This document shows positions 27,095 to 37,083 of a stretch of 58,767 nt of DNA, one piece after another. Both the position numbers and the translations under genes were made by a program. Below the pieces are notes generated by a model that saw only the letters and a program-made list of their open reading frames with translations, ran no database searches and was not told the DNA's origin. Source of the stretch: Flavobacteriales bacterium (lineage in GTDB: Bacteria; Bacteroidota; Bacteroidia; UBA10329); contig JACJZQ010000019.1 in assembly GCA_020635495.1 (NCBI GenBank), positions 1-58,767 of the forward strand, given 5' to 3'. The stretch's first letter is position 1; the number at the start of each line of letters is the position of its first letter.

Positions 27095-27818
27095 TTACAA
27101 TGGAATGCCTCAATTGAGCATTGATGGCTTTGACGCGTTGCCACCCTTCAATTTGGGCCCTGACCAACCCGCGTTTCTGCATCAACAGCTTTCGGTATCT
27201 GGGGTCGCTTGTTATTTCCTTGACGCTCATGTTTGGGAAATTTGTTGCCACTCCCATCACCAGACCGTATTCCTGCGAATGACTGATCAGGTCGTTCCAT
27301 TCGGTTCGGAATACGTTCATGTCATAATCCACGATTTTATCAGCTCCAAGGGTATGTAGATCAACCTCGTAATAAGCCAGAATTTCCTTTCTCAGCGAGT
27401 CTGACAATATCAGTGACAATTTTCCGGATGACAGACTTTCTACATACGATCCTTTAGTTGCCAAGAACTTACCGAAGAATGGAAAAGCCTTGTTGTGACG
27501 AAGGAAATCCATGATGTTGTAATCGGGGTTGAAACTTATTTCATGCAGCATGGTGTCCAAAACCGCTATGTGGAAACGGTTGTTCTGAATGTTTACATCG
27601 AATACCACACTATCCCTGTTCAGGTCTTCCAGAAGGTTCTGCAACAGTTTGGTCTCGGCAATTCTCTCTTTTTTGTAATCGCTCCAGTTATGCAGTTGTA
27701 AAGCAATCAGTATTCCAATAACCACCAGAATGATCTCACCCAATGCATAGGCCAGATACTTGGTGAATTTATTTTCGGCCAGTAGGCCTTGCCTGATTTT
27801 TCTGAAGAATTTGATCAT
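27069..27818 (-). CDS. DUF6090 family membrane protein
   Basis: A 249-residue protein starting MIKFFRKIRQGLLAENK. One membrane helix (about 21-40, YALGEIILVVIGILIALQL) is followed by a long, mainly helical soluble domain. The family is widespread in Bacteroidota, often as tandem paralogues, and its function is unknown. It overlaps the start of the decayed paralogue downstream by 26 bases; the membrane region is nearly identical between the two copies, showing tandem duplication. Confidence 0.82.
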   Translation of the reverse strand: MIKFFRKIRQGLLAENKFTKYLAYALGEIILVVIGILIALQLHNWSDYKKERIAETKLLQNLLEDLNRDSVVFDVNIQNNRFHIAVLDTMLHEISFNPDYNIMDFLRHNKAFPFFGKFLATKGSYVESLSSGKLSLILSDSLRKEILAYYEVDLHTLGADKIVDYDMNVFRTEWNDLISHSQEYGLVMGVATNFPNMSVKEITSDPRYRKLLMQKRGLVRAQIEGWQRVKAINAQLRHSIVSELERRED

Positions 27819-27887
27819 CGTTTGGGGTTGGTCGGATAAATATAACCCATGATTCTATAGCCCAAGGTTTAAGTCGTGGGCAATTGG

Positions 27888-29584
27888 CTATGAGATTTTC
27901 CCATCCACAATCTTCAAGATCTCTTGTTCCATTTCAATGGCTTCTTTCTCCAGTTTCTGAGCTTTCGTAAGCAGGTCATCCAAGAATGTTTTGTCCTTCA
28001 ATCCTGAAGCATTGATCTTCACATTGAGGTGCGCGCCCATCACGGCAGTTCGCGCGCAGAGCGCACCCACACCTGCATCGGTCACCGAATTCGGGTTGCC
28101 AGTTTCGGCCATGGCCTTGATCAACTCGAACGAGCTATGCGAAACCTCCATCACACGGAAAGGCACCTGAATAGCATATTTGGTGGCCGCCTGAATAGCC
28201 TCCGAACGCGCGGCTTTTTCTTCGTCCGTTCCTTTCGGTAGCCCGAAAGCCGCCATGATGGCGTTGAACGAAGCCGTGTCCTCATCCACCAAGTGCAACA
28301 GCTCGTCTTTGATGGCCTGACCTTTTTCGGCCCACACGGAGAACTCCTCCCAACGGTCGTCCCAACCGCGTTTGTGGCTGCTGAGGTTGGCAACCATCGT
28401 GGCCAGCGAAGCACCCATCACACCCACGTAAGCCGAAATGGAACCACCACCGGGCGCAGGACTTTCGCTCGCAGTCTCATCCGCAAAAGCGGTCAGGCTC
28501 ATGTCCACCAACTTCTTGCTGGTGTCTTCCTGCCGCATCTTGTATTCAATAATGCGCTCGTTCGGGTCGAAAGGAGCGAGGTCGTCCAATCCCAGCGACT
28601 TCACCGCAATTTTCACCAATTCGCTTTCCGAAACACCCACCGAACGCTGCTGTTTGCGCAGGAAATACTTGCCTGCATCGGTCATCGCCTTCAGCGGCAC
28701 CAACCCGACCAACTCAGAACCTGTGACACGGATGCCGCGTTCGTTGGCTTTGGTGCAAGCAGTGTCAAACGCCTCGTGCATCGAAGTGATGCTGATGTTG
28801 GTGAGGTTGAGCGAAACCTGCGCAATGCCGTATTCCTCAATGTACCAACCGATGCCTTTCACGGCTTTCAATGCGCCTGGTTCTCGCTTCGCTTCGCCTT
28901 TCTCGTCAAGGACAATTTCGCCCGTTATCGGGTCACCTTCGCGCAGCACACGGCCATTTTCCCGTAGGTCGAACGCCACGGAATTGGCCCTGCGGACCGA
29001 AGTCGTATTCAGATTGATGTTGTAAGCCACCAAAAAATCACGGGCTGAAATAGCGGTAACGCCAGCGTATTTCACACGGTCGTTGTATTCATCAGGACCG
29101 AAATCAGGTTTCCACGCTGGGTCGGCCAGTTTCTTTATCAGTCCCTCATATTCGCCAGCACGACAAGCAGCTAGGTTTCTACGTTTCGGTTCCGTGGCAG
29201 CATTCTCGTAGAAGTATCCAGAAATCGCGAGTTCTTCGCCCACGCGCTTTCCAAGTTTGTGTGCACACTTCGCCACTTCGTCCATCTCAATATTCGCGAT
29301 CGGAATAAGTGGACAGACATCCGTAGCACCGAAGCGAGGATGTTCGCCCGTGTGCTTGCTCATGTCAATGAGTTCAGCCGCCTTTTGATGAGCAGAAACG
29401 CTGCCTCGATTACAGGTTCGGGTTCGCCCACAAACGTGATGACCGTTCGGTTGGTGGCTGCGCCTGGATCGACATTCAAAAGTTTGACGCCTTCCACGGT
29501 TTCCACCACGCTGGCAATGGCGTTTATCTTGGCTTTATCGCGCCCTTCAGAAATATTCGGAACGCATTCTATGAGTTGTTTCAT
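27888..29584 (-). pseudogene. ftcD: Formimidoyltransferase-cyclodeaminase, broken by a one-base deletion
   Basis: The bifunctional enzyme moves the formimino group of formiminoglutamate (from histidine breakdown) to tetrahydrofolate and deaminates it. The N-terminal piece, 29360-29584 (MKQLIECVPNISEGRD), runs out of frame after AAFLLIK. The rest, 27888-29363, begins within AAELIDMSKHTGEHPRFGATD. Adding one A to the four-base A-run at 29383-29386 joins them into 565 residues, the normal length. Both domains are otherwise complete: transferase to about 320, cyclodeaminase after SESPAPGGGSISAYVG. It is either a recent pseudogene or a base-calling error. Confidence 0.88.
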
Positions 29585-29594
29585 TCTTGAGCTT

Positions 29595-29622
29595 TTAGCT
29601 GTTAGGTTTTAGCGGTTAGCCA
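29595..29622. repeat. Heptanucleotide repeat, 4 degenerate units (TTAGNNN)
   Basis: Four consecutive 7-base units TTAGCTG, TTAGGTT, TTAGCGG and TTAGCCA lie just upstream of ftcD. Similar 7-base repeats with different sequence occur at 37042-37083 and 53670-53694. Confidence 0.6.
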
Positions 29623-29709
29623 TGGACTAACTAAGCCCAAAGCTATAAGACAGAATAGACCTTCGCCAGAAATGGCACAAGAGTTTGGCGGAATTGTTTC
29701 AACAGTTGG

Positions 29710-31473
29710 TTATTCATCCTTCACGCAGCGGCACGAAAAACGTTGTGTGTCGGTACCAACACTTTCTACAACGGAAGGAATTCCTTGCAGAAGTATGTAC
29801 TTGTTGCTTCCAACGCCATAGCGCGAACTTGTCCAGAATCCAGCGGAATCATCTTCGTTGAAGCAATCTCCATCATCGCACTCTCCAGCTGGTAAAGCGG
29901 CAAATCCGTAATCGTCAGTTCCTGGGTCGCTATCATACCAAATTGGAGAGTCGGATTGTAATCTGGTTCCTGCCACATAACTTCCACCTGCGAAATTGAT
30001 GAGTTCTTGCCATTCGGCCATGGATGGGACATGCCAGCCTTCTGGACAAATTCCCTGAATGCCGCTTGGCGATGCGTCAGATTGTACACCTCCAGTTATC
30101 TCATTCCATGTGTACAGCCTGCCGAAGGTTTCGCAGCTGTTCGGGTTATGGTCGTAACACATTCCTACAGACGCATAATTCAGATTCTCGGCCATCCAAA
30201 TTTGGTCTCCGATGCAGGTGGCAGCATAGGTTTTGCCATCACGCTGGTCGGTGAATTCGGTCTCGCAATTCTCGTATTCATAGTCGGGATCCAGCCAATG
30301 CTCAAAGGGCTGTGCATCGAAAATAAAGTAGCGCTCGGCCAGCCGCTGCTTTCTCTTTCCAATGTTAAACCTTTCCCAATAAATGGTGTCGCGAATTAGT
30401 TCCGTGCCGTTGGAAAGGTGCGCGATGCCCGTGGTGTCTATATCATAGATCAAACTTCGTATGACTGTATCCTCGCTGGCCCAAGCGCAACCGTTGGTCA
30501 CTTCCCACGCCTTTCCCGTTGGGTGTCCGTAACCGTAGAACGAAATCATGCCCTTTGTGGCCAGCACATCGCCCATCTGCCCGAAGTTGACCCCTGAGTA
30601 ACAGTAATTGGCAACAAAAACGCCATTGTCGAACTGCCAGTTCTGGTTAGCCACATATTCCTTGGTTAACGTATAGGATGCTGACTGCACCTCCAGTTGC
30701 TTGTCTGTGCCGTAGTTCCAGTAAGTGGTCACGATGATGCGATTTTCCCTAAGATCGGTGGCAATGTCGTTGATACTGTTCGCGACCTCAGGGTCTGAAC
30801 TAGCCAATAGGTCGCTGGCAAATACCGCTTCACCCGTTGAAAAACTTCCATCTCGGCTTCCATGTGTATTCACAATGATGAAGCTGTAATCTGAAATGTC
30901 GCTGAATGCAGCAATCCCTTCATTGACCCTCAACGTAACATCCAACGAAACATCTCCGCCTTCCATCAGATCGATCACATCCTGTATGTGTTTCGCGCCC
31001 GTTTTTGTGCAATATGGGGCATAAAAATCCCTCGCATGAGCCACAATAACGAGCGCCTTCTTATTGGTGATCTTCTTCTCTTCCGAATTGGTACCGTAGA
31101 GTTGCATAGGTCCTGAACCGCCACCACCGCGAGTGATATAGATGGCTTCATCCTCCTCTGGGCTGAAAACCATGGCGCTTTTCAGGCCGTTGGTATGCGT
31201 TATGGAAAACACGCCAGGAGTAACGAAACTGATCTCGGCCACTTCTGGCAATTGCTCGGCCCAAAGCACCAACTCATCTGCATGCACAAAGGCATCGAAA
31301 TCGGCCATGTCGTAACTGGCAAGACTTGCTTCGAACTGTTCGGCTATTTGCAGATGAAGTGCGTAAAGAGCCTTAACGTCATCTTCAATGGTTTCGGATT
31401 GCGGTTCGTCTTTTTTGCATCCGCTGATTGAAACAAGTAAGATAGCAGCAAGTAGGGGAAGGAGCTTTTTCAT
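29710..31473 (-). CDS. Lipoprotein with caspase-like domain and Fib_succ_major domain
   Basis: A 587-residue predicted lipoprotein (lipobox SISGC). The middle region has the two signature blocks of caspase/clostripain-clan cysteine peptidases: a hydrophobic strand ending in His-Gly (FIIVNTHGSRDG) and a later strand ending in Cys (FVANYCYSG). The C-terminal 180 residues are the Fibrobacter-type major paralogous domain, with TFTDQRDGKTY-like start, WMAENLNY, GRLYTWNE, GWHVPSMAEWQEL and FWTSSR, ending in CRCVKD. Fib_succ_major domains are common in surface lipoproteins of this phylum. Peptidase activity is inferred from the dyad only. It separates the two broken hut genes. Confidence 0.75.
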   Translation of the reverse strand: MKKLLPLLAAILLVSISGCKKDEPQSETIEDDVKALYALHLQIAEQFEASLASYDMADFDAFVHADELVLWAEQLPEVAEISFVTPGVFSITHTNGLKSAMVFSPEEDEAIYITRGGGGSGPMQLYGTNSEEKKITNKKALVIVAHARDFYAPYCTKTGAKHIQDVIDLMEGGDVSLDVTLRVNEGIAAFSDISDYSFIIVNTHGSRDGSFSTGEAVFASDLLASSDPEVANSINDIATDLRENRIIVTTYWNYGTDKQLEVQSASYTLTKEYVANQNWQFDNGVFVANYCYSGVNFGQMGDVLATKGMISFYGYGHPTGKAWEVTNGCAWASEDTVIRSLIYDIDTTGIAHLSNGTELIRDTIYWERFNIGKRKQRLAERYFIFDAQPFEHWLDPDYEYENCETEFTDQRDGKTYAATCIGDQIWMAENLNYASVGMCYDHNPNSCETFGRLYTWNEITGGVQSDASPSGIQGICPEGWHVPSMAEWQELINFAGGSYVAGTRLQSDSPIWYDSDPGTDDYGFAALPAGECDDGDCFNEDDSAGFWTSSRYGVGSNKYILLQGIPSVVESVGTDTQRFSCRCVKDE

Positions 31474-31519
31474 ATCAACCTCGGTTGGAGGTTGGAAATT
31501 ACGACATCCTCTATAAACC

Positions 31520-32754
31520 CTATTGAAGATATCCGTTGATAATGACCTGATCGATCAAATTACTCCCAAAACTATAGGGAATATTATTGATTGAATTGAT
31601 CGGTTTTGTGATGATGAGGTTGGCTTTTTTGCCTTTGGTTATGGAGCCGAGTTCGTGCTGCAATTCCATGGCGAAAGCACCATTTACGGTGACAGCATTG
31701 ATGGCTTCTTCTGGCAAAAGTTTCATCTTCAAGCAAGCCAATGAAAGCACAAACGGGATATTTCCGCTTGGGGTGCTTCCAGATTGTAATCGGTTGCCAA
31801 GCAAAGCGGAAGATCGGCTGCAATCAACTCTCTTGCAGGTGCATACGGAATGCCCAAGAAGAACGAGCAGGAGGGAAGTACGGTTGGAATGACATTTCTG
31901 GCGGCAAGGTCCTTCTTGTCCTTGTCGGTCATTACTTCCAAGTGATCCACGGAAATGGCCGCGTTCTCAACTCCAACCTGAATGCCGCCAATGGAAGTGA
32001 ACTGGTTGACGTGGATCTTCGGTTTCAGTCCGTGTTTCTTGCCCGCTTCCAGAATGCGTGAAGTCTCTTCGGGCGTGTAGTAATTCGTTTCGCAGAACAC
32101 ATCGATGTAATCGGCCAAACCTTCTTTGGCAATTACTGGCAGCATTTCTTCAATGATCTGTCGGATGTATTCTTCGCGATTCTGTTTGTATTCCGTTGGA
32201 ATGGCATGCGCTCCCAAGAAAGTTGCTTTGATAGTGAGCGGATGGTTCTCCTTCAAATGCTTGATGACGCGCAGCATTTTCAGTTCCGCATCGACCGAAA
32301 GCCCGTAGCCGCTTTTGATCTCTACCGCACCTGTTCCGAGATGCATGATCTCGTTCAAACGCTCGTTGGCGGAGGCAATCAGTTCTTCTTCAGATTTATC
32401 TGCCAGTTTCTTGGCTGAATTGAGAATGCCACCGCCAGCTGCCGCGATCTGTTCGTAGGTCAAACCTTTGATGCGACCTACAAATTCTTCTTCTCGCGTG
32501 TCTGCAAAAACCAAATGCGTGTGGCTGTCGCACCAAGCAGGCAAAACCAGTTTTCCTGTAGCATCGATCACCGCATTCGGGTCATCAGGACTAGTATCCA
32601 TCGAACCGTAATCTTCAATCAAACCGTTCTTTACCAAGATCCAAGCATTATCGATGCTTGGCAGCTCAGCCATTTTCGTTCCTCGAACGGGTTCGTTGGT
32701 CTCTTCCCGAACCTGAACAAGCTGCTTGATATTCTTTATCAGAAGTGCTGACAT
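31520..32754 (-). pseudogene. hutI: Imidazolonepropionase, broken by a one-base deletion
   Basis: HutI hydrolyses imidazolone-5-propionate to formiminoglutamate in histidine degradation. The first piece, 31729-32754, has the metal motif DSHTHLVFA, the GAVEIKSGYG block and HAIPTEY. It runs off after CLATDYN. The second, 31520-31804, continues GSTPSGNIPFVLSLAC to a normal C-terminus. The expected reading DYNPGSTPSG is restored by one added base near 31781-31783, giving 411 residues, the usual size. Together with ftcD it makes two single-base breaks in consecutive steps of one pathway. hutH and hutU are not in the window. Confidence 0.88.
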
Positions 32755-32896
32755 GGCCGCAAATTAGATAATGTGGGGCACAGCACAAGTAGAAAATGGA
32801 TTGTGTAAAACTCGTTGGTCTTATGCTGACAGTTCAGGGCTTTACGACCACAGATTCCGATTCGTGTTCCTTAAATTCGAAGCCAACCACAACCGC

Positions 32897-34321
32897 ATGA
32901 AAAACCTCGCATTGCATTGGAAGATCATCATTGGCCTTGTGCTCGGTGTCATCTTCGCGTTCATCTCCAGCGCACTCGGATGGAGTGAATTCACCATCAA
33001 CTGGATCGATCCGTTCGGAACCATTTTCATCAATCTGTTGAAGCTCATCGCGGTTCCGTTAGTACTGTTTTCCATCATCAAAGGAATTTCTGGATTGCAC
33101 GACACAGCTAAATTGGGGCGTTTGGCTTCCAAAACGTTGTTGTTCTATTTGGTGACAACCGTTATTGCCGTTTCCGTTGGATTGCTGCTGGTGAACAGCA
33201 TCAAACCAGGAAAGTTGGTTGATGATGCTCAGCGCTTGGACAATCGATTGGCTTACGAGATATGGGCTCAAGACAACGAGATAAACGTAAAGGACGGACA
33301 GCACTACTTGAAAGATGAACGCTACGTAGATAGAGTGGCGGTTGTTCAAGAATTGATGGCTTCTGAAGTGCCAGACGCATCATTGGAAGCCAAGATGCAA
33401 TCGGCCAAAAAGACAAAGGATGCAGGTCCGCTTCAGTTCATTGTGGATATGGTTCCAAGCAACATTTTCCTTTCATTGAATAACAATGGATTGATGTTGC
33501 AGGTTATCTTCTTTGCCATCTTTTTCGGGGTAACACTCATTTCCATTCCGCGAGATATTGCCGCACCCGTTATCAATTTTGTCGATGGTATGAATGAGGT
33601 CTTCTTGAAGATGGTGGACTTCGTAATGCAAGCTGCACCATTCTTTGTTTTCGCACTGCTTGCAGGCGTCATTTCCAAAATGGCAGGAGACGACCCCAAT
33701 GCCGTCATTGAGATTTTCAAAGGTTTGGGATGGTACAGTCTCACAGTTGTACTTGGTCTTGCTTTCATGATCTTTATTTTCTACCCAATGCTTGCTCAAC
33801 TGTTGGTGAAAGGCATGAATTACAAGCGCTTTTTCAGAGCCATTTCGCCAGCGCAGTTCTTGGCCTTTTCTACTAGTTCCAGTGCCGCTACACTTCCCGT
33901 AACCATGGATTGCGTTCAAGACAACTTGGGCGTGAGCAAGGAGACCACCAGTTTTGTGCTACCGATAGGTGCCACAGTGAACATGGACGGCACCAGTATG
34001 TACCAAGCAATAGCTGTGGTTTTTCTGGCACAGTTTCATTTGGTTGATCTTGACATGACGCAGCAACTGACCATAGTGCTTACGGCAACTCTGGCGTCCA
34101 TCGGTTCGGCTGCGGTGCCAAGTGCTGGATTGATCATGTTGATCATTGTGCTCGAAAGCGTTGGATTGAACCCAGCTTGGGTGGCAATCATTTTTCCTGT
34201 TGATAGAATTTTAGACATGTGCCGTACTACCGTGAACGTTACAGGCGATTGCACTGTTGCTACAGTTGTAGCCAATAGCGAAGGCCAACTGAACAAGGAT
34301 GTTTGGAGCAAATTGGATTAA
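32897..34321 (+). CDS. Dicarboxylate/amino acid:cation symporter (DAACS family)
   Basis: A 474-residue inner-membrane symporter importing dicarboxylates or acidic amino acids with Na+ or H+. Key parts are the N-terminal segment KIIIGLVLGVIFAF, the Ser-rich reentrant hairpin LAFSTSSSAATLP, PIGATVNMDGTSMY (the NMDGT motif) and the C-terminal GIPSAG-like AAVPSAGLIML and DRILDMCRTTVNVTGD. An extra soluble segment between the first membrane helices (about 100-170) contains Asp/Lys-rich residues. The ATG at 32897 is chosen; a longer frame from 32771 would add a hydrophilic leader. It is divergent from hutI and may import glutamate. Confidence 0.92.
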   Translation: MKNLALHWKIIIGLVLGVIFAFISSALGWSEFTINWIDPFGTIFINLLKLIAVPLVLFSIIKGISGLHDTAKLGRLASKTLLFYLVTTVIAVSVGLLLVNSIKPGKLVDDAQRLDNRLAYEIWAQDNEINVKDGQHYLKDERYVDRVAVVQELMASEVPDASLEAKMQSAKKTKDAGPLQFIVDMVPSNIFLSLNNNGLMLQVIFFAIFFGVTLISIPRDIAAPVINFVDGMNEVFLKMVDFVMQAAPFFVFALLAGVISKMAGDDPNAVIEIFKGLGWYSLTVVLGLAFMIFIFYPMLAQLLVKGMNYKRFFRAISPAQFLAFSTSSSAATLPVTMDCVQDNLGVSKETTSFVLPIGATVNMDGTSMYQAIAVVFLAQFHLVDLDMTQQLTIVLTATLASIGSAAVPSAGLIMLIIVLESVGLNPAWVAIIFPVDRILDMCRTTVNVTGDCTVATVVANSEGQLNKDVWSKLD

Positions 34322-34373
34322 GATTTAGAATAAAATTGAGCACTGTCCGTTACTCGGACATCAACCAAAGACC

Positions 34374-37040
34374 ATGAAAAAACTACTTATTGTACTTGGA
34401 GTTATAGTCTTACTGCTTGTTGCGGCAATCATCATTGTTCCATTGGTGGTTATGGAGCCAATTACTAAAGCGGTGAAGGAGGAAGCCAACAAAAACCTCA
34501 ATGCCACGGTCGATTTTAAGGATGTTGACGTGTCTTTGATCTGGTCATTCCCAGATATTTATGTGGGTGTGAATGAACTTTCCGTAACTGGAAAGGGTGA
34601 ATTTGAAGGCCGCACGCTGCTGTATCTCAAAACCTTGGCGTTGGATGTGAATCTGCTGAGTGCTTTCACGGGCTCGCCAGTTATCAATCAGATTACGTTC
34701 GCAGAAGGATTGGCCAACGTTATTGTGCTGGAAGATGGCGCTGCCAACTACGATATTGTTCCCGAAAGCGAGGAAACCGCAGAAGAAGCACCCGCTCCAG
34801 AAGAAGGAACAAGCGCTTTGGTTATCAAACTCAAGGAGTTCAAGATCAGCAATTTGGAAGTGATGTATTCGGACAAGCAGGGTGGAATGACTTTTAGTAC
34901 CACCGACCTTGACCTGACCTTGAGTGGGGATTTTGAAGCCGACAGAACTACATTCAAAACCAACATAGCCATGGTCAAGACCAAGTTGGCGATGGGCGGT
35001 GTTAGTTATTTGAATGGCGTTGAAATGGAATTGGATGCTGGTGTTGATGCTGACCTTGCAAGTAAGAGCTTCACGCTGAAGGACAATGAGTTCCGCATCA
35101 ACGGGTTGCATCTTTCTTGGAATGGAAACATCAGCATGCCGAATGATGAGGACATCAACCTAGATCTGATCTATGCAGCGTCCAAAACGGAATTCAAAGA
35201 GATTCTATCGCTTGTGCCAGCCATATACGCCAAGGATTTTGCGGATGTGCAAGCCAGCGGTTCGTTGGAGTTGAGCGGAATTGTGAAAGGAACTTATAAC
35301 GAGAAGAATATTCCTGGATTTACCACGAATTTGAAAGTGGCGGATGCGCAATTCAAATATCCTGACCTACCTAAAAGCGTTGACAACATTGCCATTGATC
35401 TGAATGTGACCAATCCAGGTGAAGATGTCGATTTCACGGTGATCGACCTGAAGCAATTCAAATTCCAATTGGCTGAGAATCCGTTTGATGTGCGAGCGCT
35501 AATCAAAACGCCTGTTTCCGACCCGAATATCGATGCTTCCTTCAAAGGCAAGATAAACCTGACCAGTTTGGCGGATGCCATTCCGATGGAGGAAGGAGAT
35601 AAGCTTTCGGGAACCATCATTGCCGATGCGGAAATGAAGGGAAAACAGTCCGATCTTGATAAAGGTCGTTATGACAAATTCAACGCGAGTGGTGAGTTCA
35701 TTTTAACGGATATTGAGTATTCCACCGAGGCGGTTTCCGTTCCAGTTCAGGTGAAATATGCGCAGTTCAAATTCGCACCGCGATTCTTGGAACTGGCTTC
35801 GTTTGATGCACAGGCGGGCAAGTCCGATTTCAAAATGAAAGGAAAGATCACCAATTACTTGGGTTACGTGTTGAGTGATGGCGTTCTGGAAGGAAACTTC
35901 AGTTTTAACAGTACGCTGATTGAAGGAAATGAACTGGCTGGAATGAGCACTTCGGAAGGTCAGGCTCCTGCAGAAACCGAAGGAACATCACAAGGTGGTG
36001 AGACTTCAGAAGAACCATTTGTGATTCCGAAAAATCTCGACATCGCACTTTCAACGGATGTCAAGAAGATCGTTTACGATAACATGAATCTGCTGAATGC
36101 AAAAGGGCAGGTGGTGATTCGAAACGGAAAGGCTGATCTAAAAGGCCTTTCTTTCAACACGCTTGGTGGTTCGGTGGCCATGAACGGCTATTACGATAGC
36201 AGCAACGAGAAGAAACCGAAGTTGAACTATGACCTTGATGTGCAGAATATTGTGGTGAAGGACGCTTACAAGACTTTTGGAACGGTTCAAAAACTGGCCC
36301 CGATTGCTGAGAAAACAGAAGGCAAAGCTTCGGTAAAATTCAACGTTCTCGGAAGCATGAAAAGCGGAACAGAAGTGGATTACAATTCATTGAATGGTGG
36401 CGGAAGGTTGACATCGCAAAGCTTGAAGATAACCGGAACAGAAGCGTTGGATAAAGTGGCGCAAGTGGTCAAGATCAACGCATTCAAAAATCCTGAGGTG
36501 AAGGATGTGAATCTCAGTTTCAAATTCATGGATGGTCGTGTGCACGTATCACCGTTCGATGTGAAGATTGGCCCTGTTTCTGCCAACATTTTCGGTAGTC
36601 ATGGCTTTGATGAGACAATGGATTACGTGATGGCAACAGAAGTACCGACCGGTGCATTGGGAAGTCAGGCAAATGCGGTCATCAATGGGTTGGTTTCTCA
36701 GGCCAACTCTCTTGGTGCAAAGTTCACCGCTGGAGATAAGATTAAAGTCGACATACTCATTAAAGGAACATTCGCCAATCCGAAGATCACGCCTTCTTTT
36801 GGAGGAAGTTCAGGCGGTGGAAGTACCACGGAGAACCTGAAAGCTGCGGCTGAGGCCGAACTCAAAAAGCAGCAGGAAGAGTTGGAGCGCAAAGCAAAGG
36901 AAGAAGCTGACCGCTTGAAGCGCGAAGCAGAAGAAAGAGCTCGTCAGGAAGCGGAACGTCTCAAGCGGGAAGCAGAAGAACGAGCCAAGAAAGAGGCTGG
37001 AAATGTATTGAATGGATTGTTCGGAAAACCGAAGAAGTAG
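34374..37040 (+). CDS. AsmA-like protein
   Basis: An 888-residue protein anchored by one N-terminal membrane helix (about 4-27), followed by a very long beta-rich periplasmic region. The start VMEPITKAVKEEANKNLNATVDFKDVDVSLIWSFPD-like layout and the later repeats of beta strands are those of AsmA/TamB-type lipid-transfer proteins. These are believed to form bridge-like grooves between inner and outer membranes. The C-terminal region (about 820-885) is a charged helix built of repeats such as LKREAEERA. It is followed by the OmpA-like gene after 9 bases and is probably co-transcribed. Confidence 0.85.
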   Translation: MKKLLIVLGVIVLLLVAAIIIVPLVVMEPITKAVKEEANKNLNATVDFKDVDVSLIWSFPDIYVGVNELSVTGKGEFEGRTLLYLKTLALDVNLLSAFTGSPVINQITFAEGLANVIVLEDGAANYDIVPESEETAEEAPAPEEGTSALVIKLKEFKISNLEVMYSDKQGGMTFSTTDLDLTLSGDFEADRTTFKTNIAMVKTKLAMGGVSYLNGVEMELDAGVDADLASKSFTLKDNEFRINGLHLSWNGNISMPNDEDINLDLIYAASKTEFKEILSLVPAIYAKDFADVQASGSLELSGIVKGTYNEKNIPGFTTNLKVADAQFKYPDLPKSVDNIAIDLNVTNPGEDVDFTVIDLKQFKFQLAENPFDVRALIKTPVSDPNIDASFKGKINLTSLADAIPMEEGDKLSGTIIADAEMKGKQSDLDKGRYDKFNASGEFILTDIEYSTEAVSVPVQVKYAQFKFAPRFLELASFDAQAGKSDFKMKGKITNYLGYVLSDGVLEGNFSFNSTLIEGNELAGMSTSEGQAPAETEGTSQGGETSEEPFVIPKNLDIALSTDVKKIVYDNMNLLNAKGQVVIRNGKADLKGLSFNTLGGSVAMNGYYDSSNEKKPKLNYDLDVQNIVVKDAYKTFGTVQKLAPIAEKTEGKASVKFNVLGSMKSGTEVDYNSLNGGGRLTSQSLKITGTEALDKVAQVVKINAFKNPEVKDVNLSFKFMDGRVHVSPFDVKIGPVSANIFGSHGFDETMDYVMATEVPTGALGSQANAVINGLVSQANSLGAKFTAGDKIKVDILIKGTFANPKITPSFGGSSGGGSTTENLKAAAEAELKKQQEELERKAKEEADRLKREAEERARQEAERLKREAEERAKKEAGNVLNGLFGKPKK

Positions 37041-37041
37041 C

Positions 37042-37083
37042 TTTCAGAGATGAGATTTCAGATTTCAGATTTCATACTTCAGA
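37042..37083. repeat. Heptanucleotide repeat reaching into the OmpA-like signal peptide
   Basis: Units of ATTTCAG (with ATTTCAT and ACTTCAG variants) follow each other from just before the ATG at 37050 and continue in the coding sequence for about ten codons. Because 7 is not a multiple of 3, each unit is read in a different frame. Confidence 0.6.

Noticed and set aside
28293..28967. Open frame of 224 codons antisense to ftcD
   Set aside because: Shadow of the G/C-biased codons of ftcD; no domain and no promoter.
29360..29386. Programmed frameshift in ftcD
   Set aside because: No recoding signals (slippery heptamer, pseudoknot) are seen, and this family is not known to use one; a deletion or read error is simpler.
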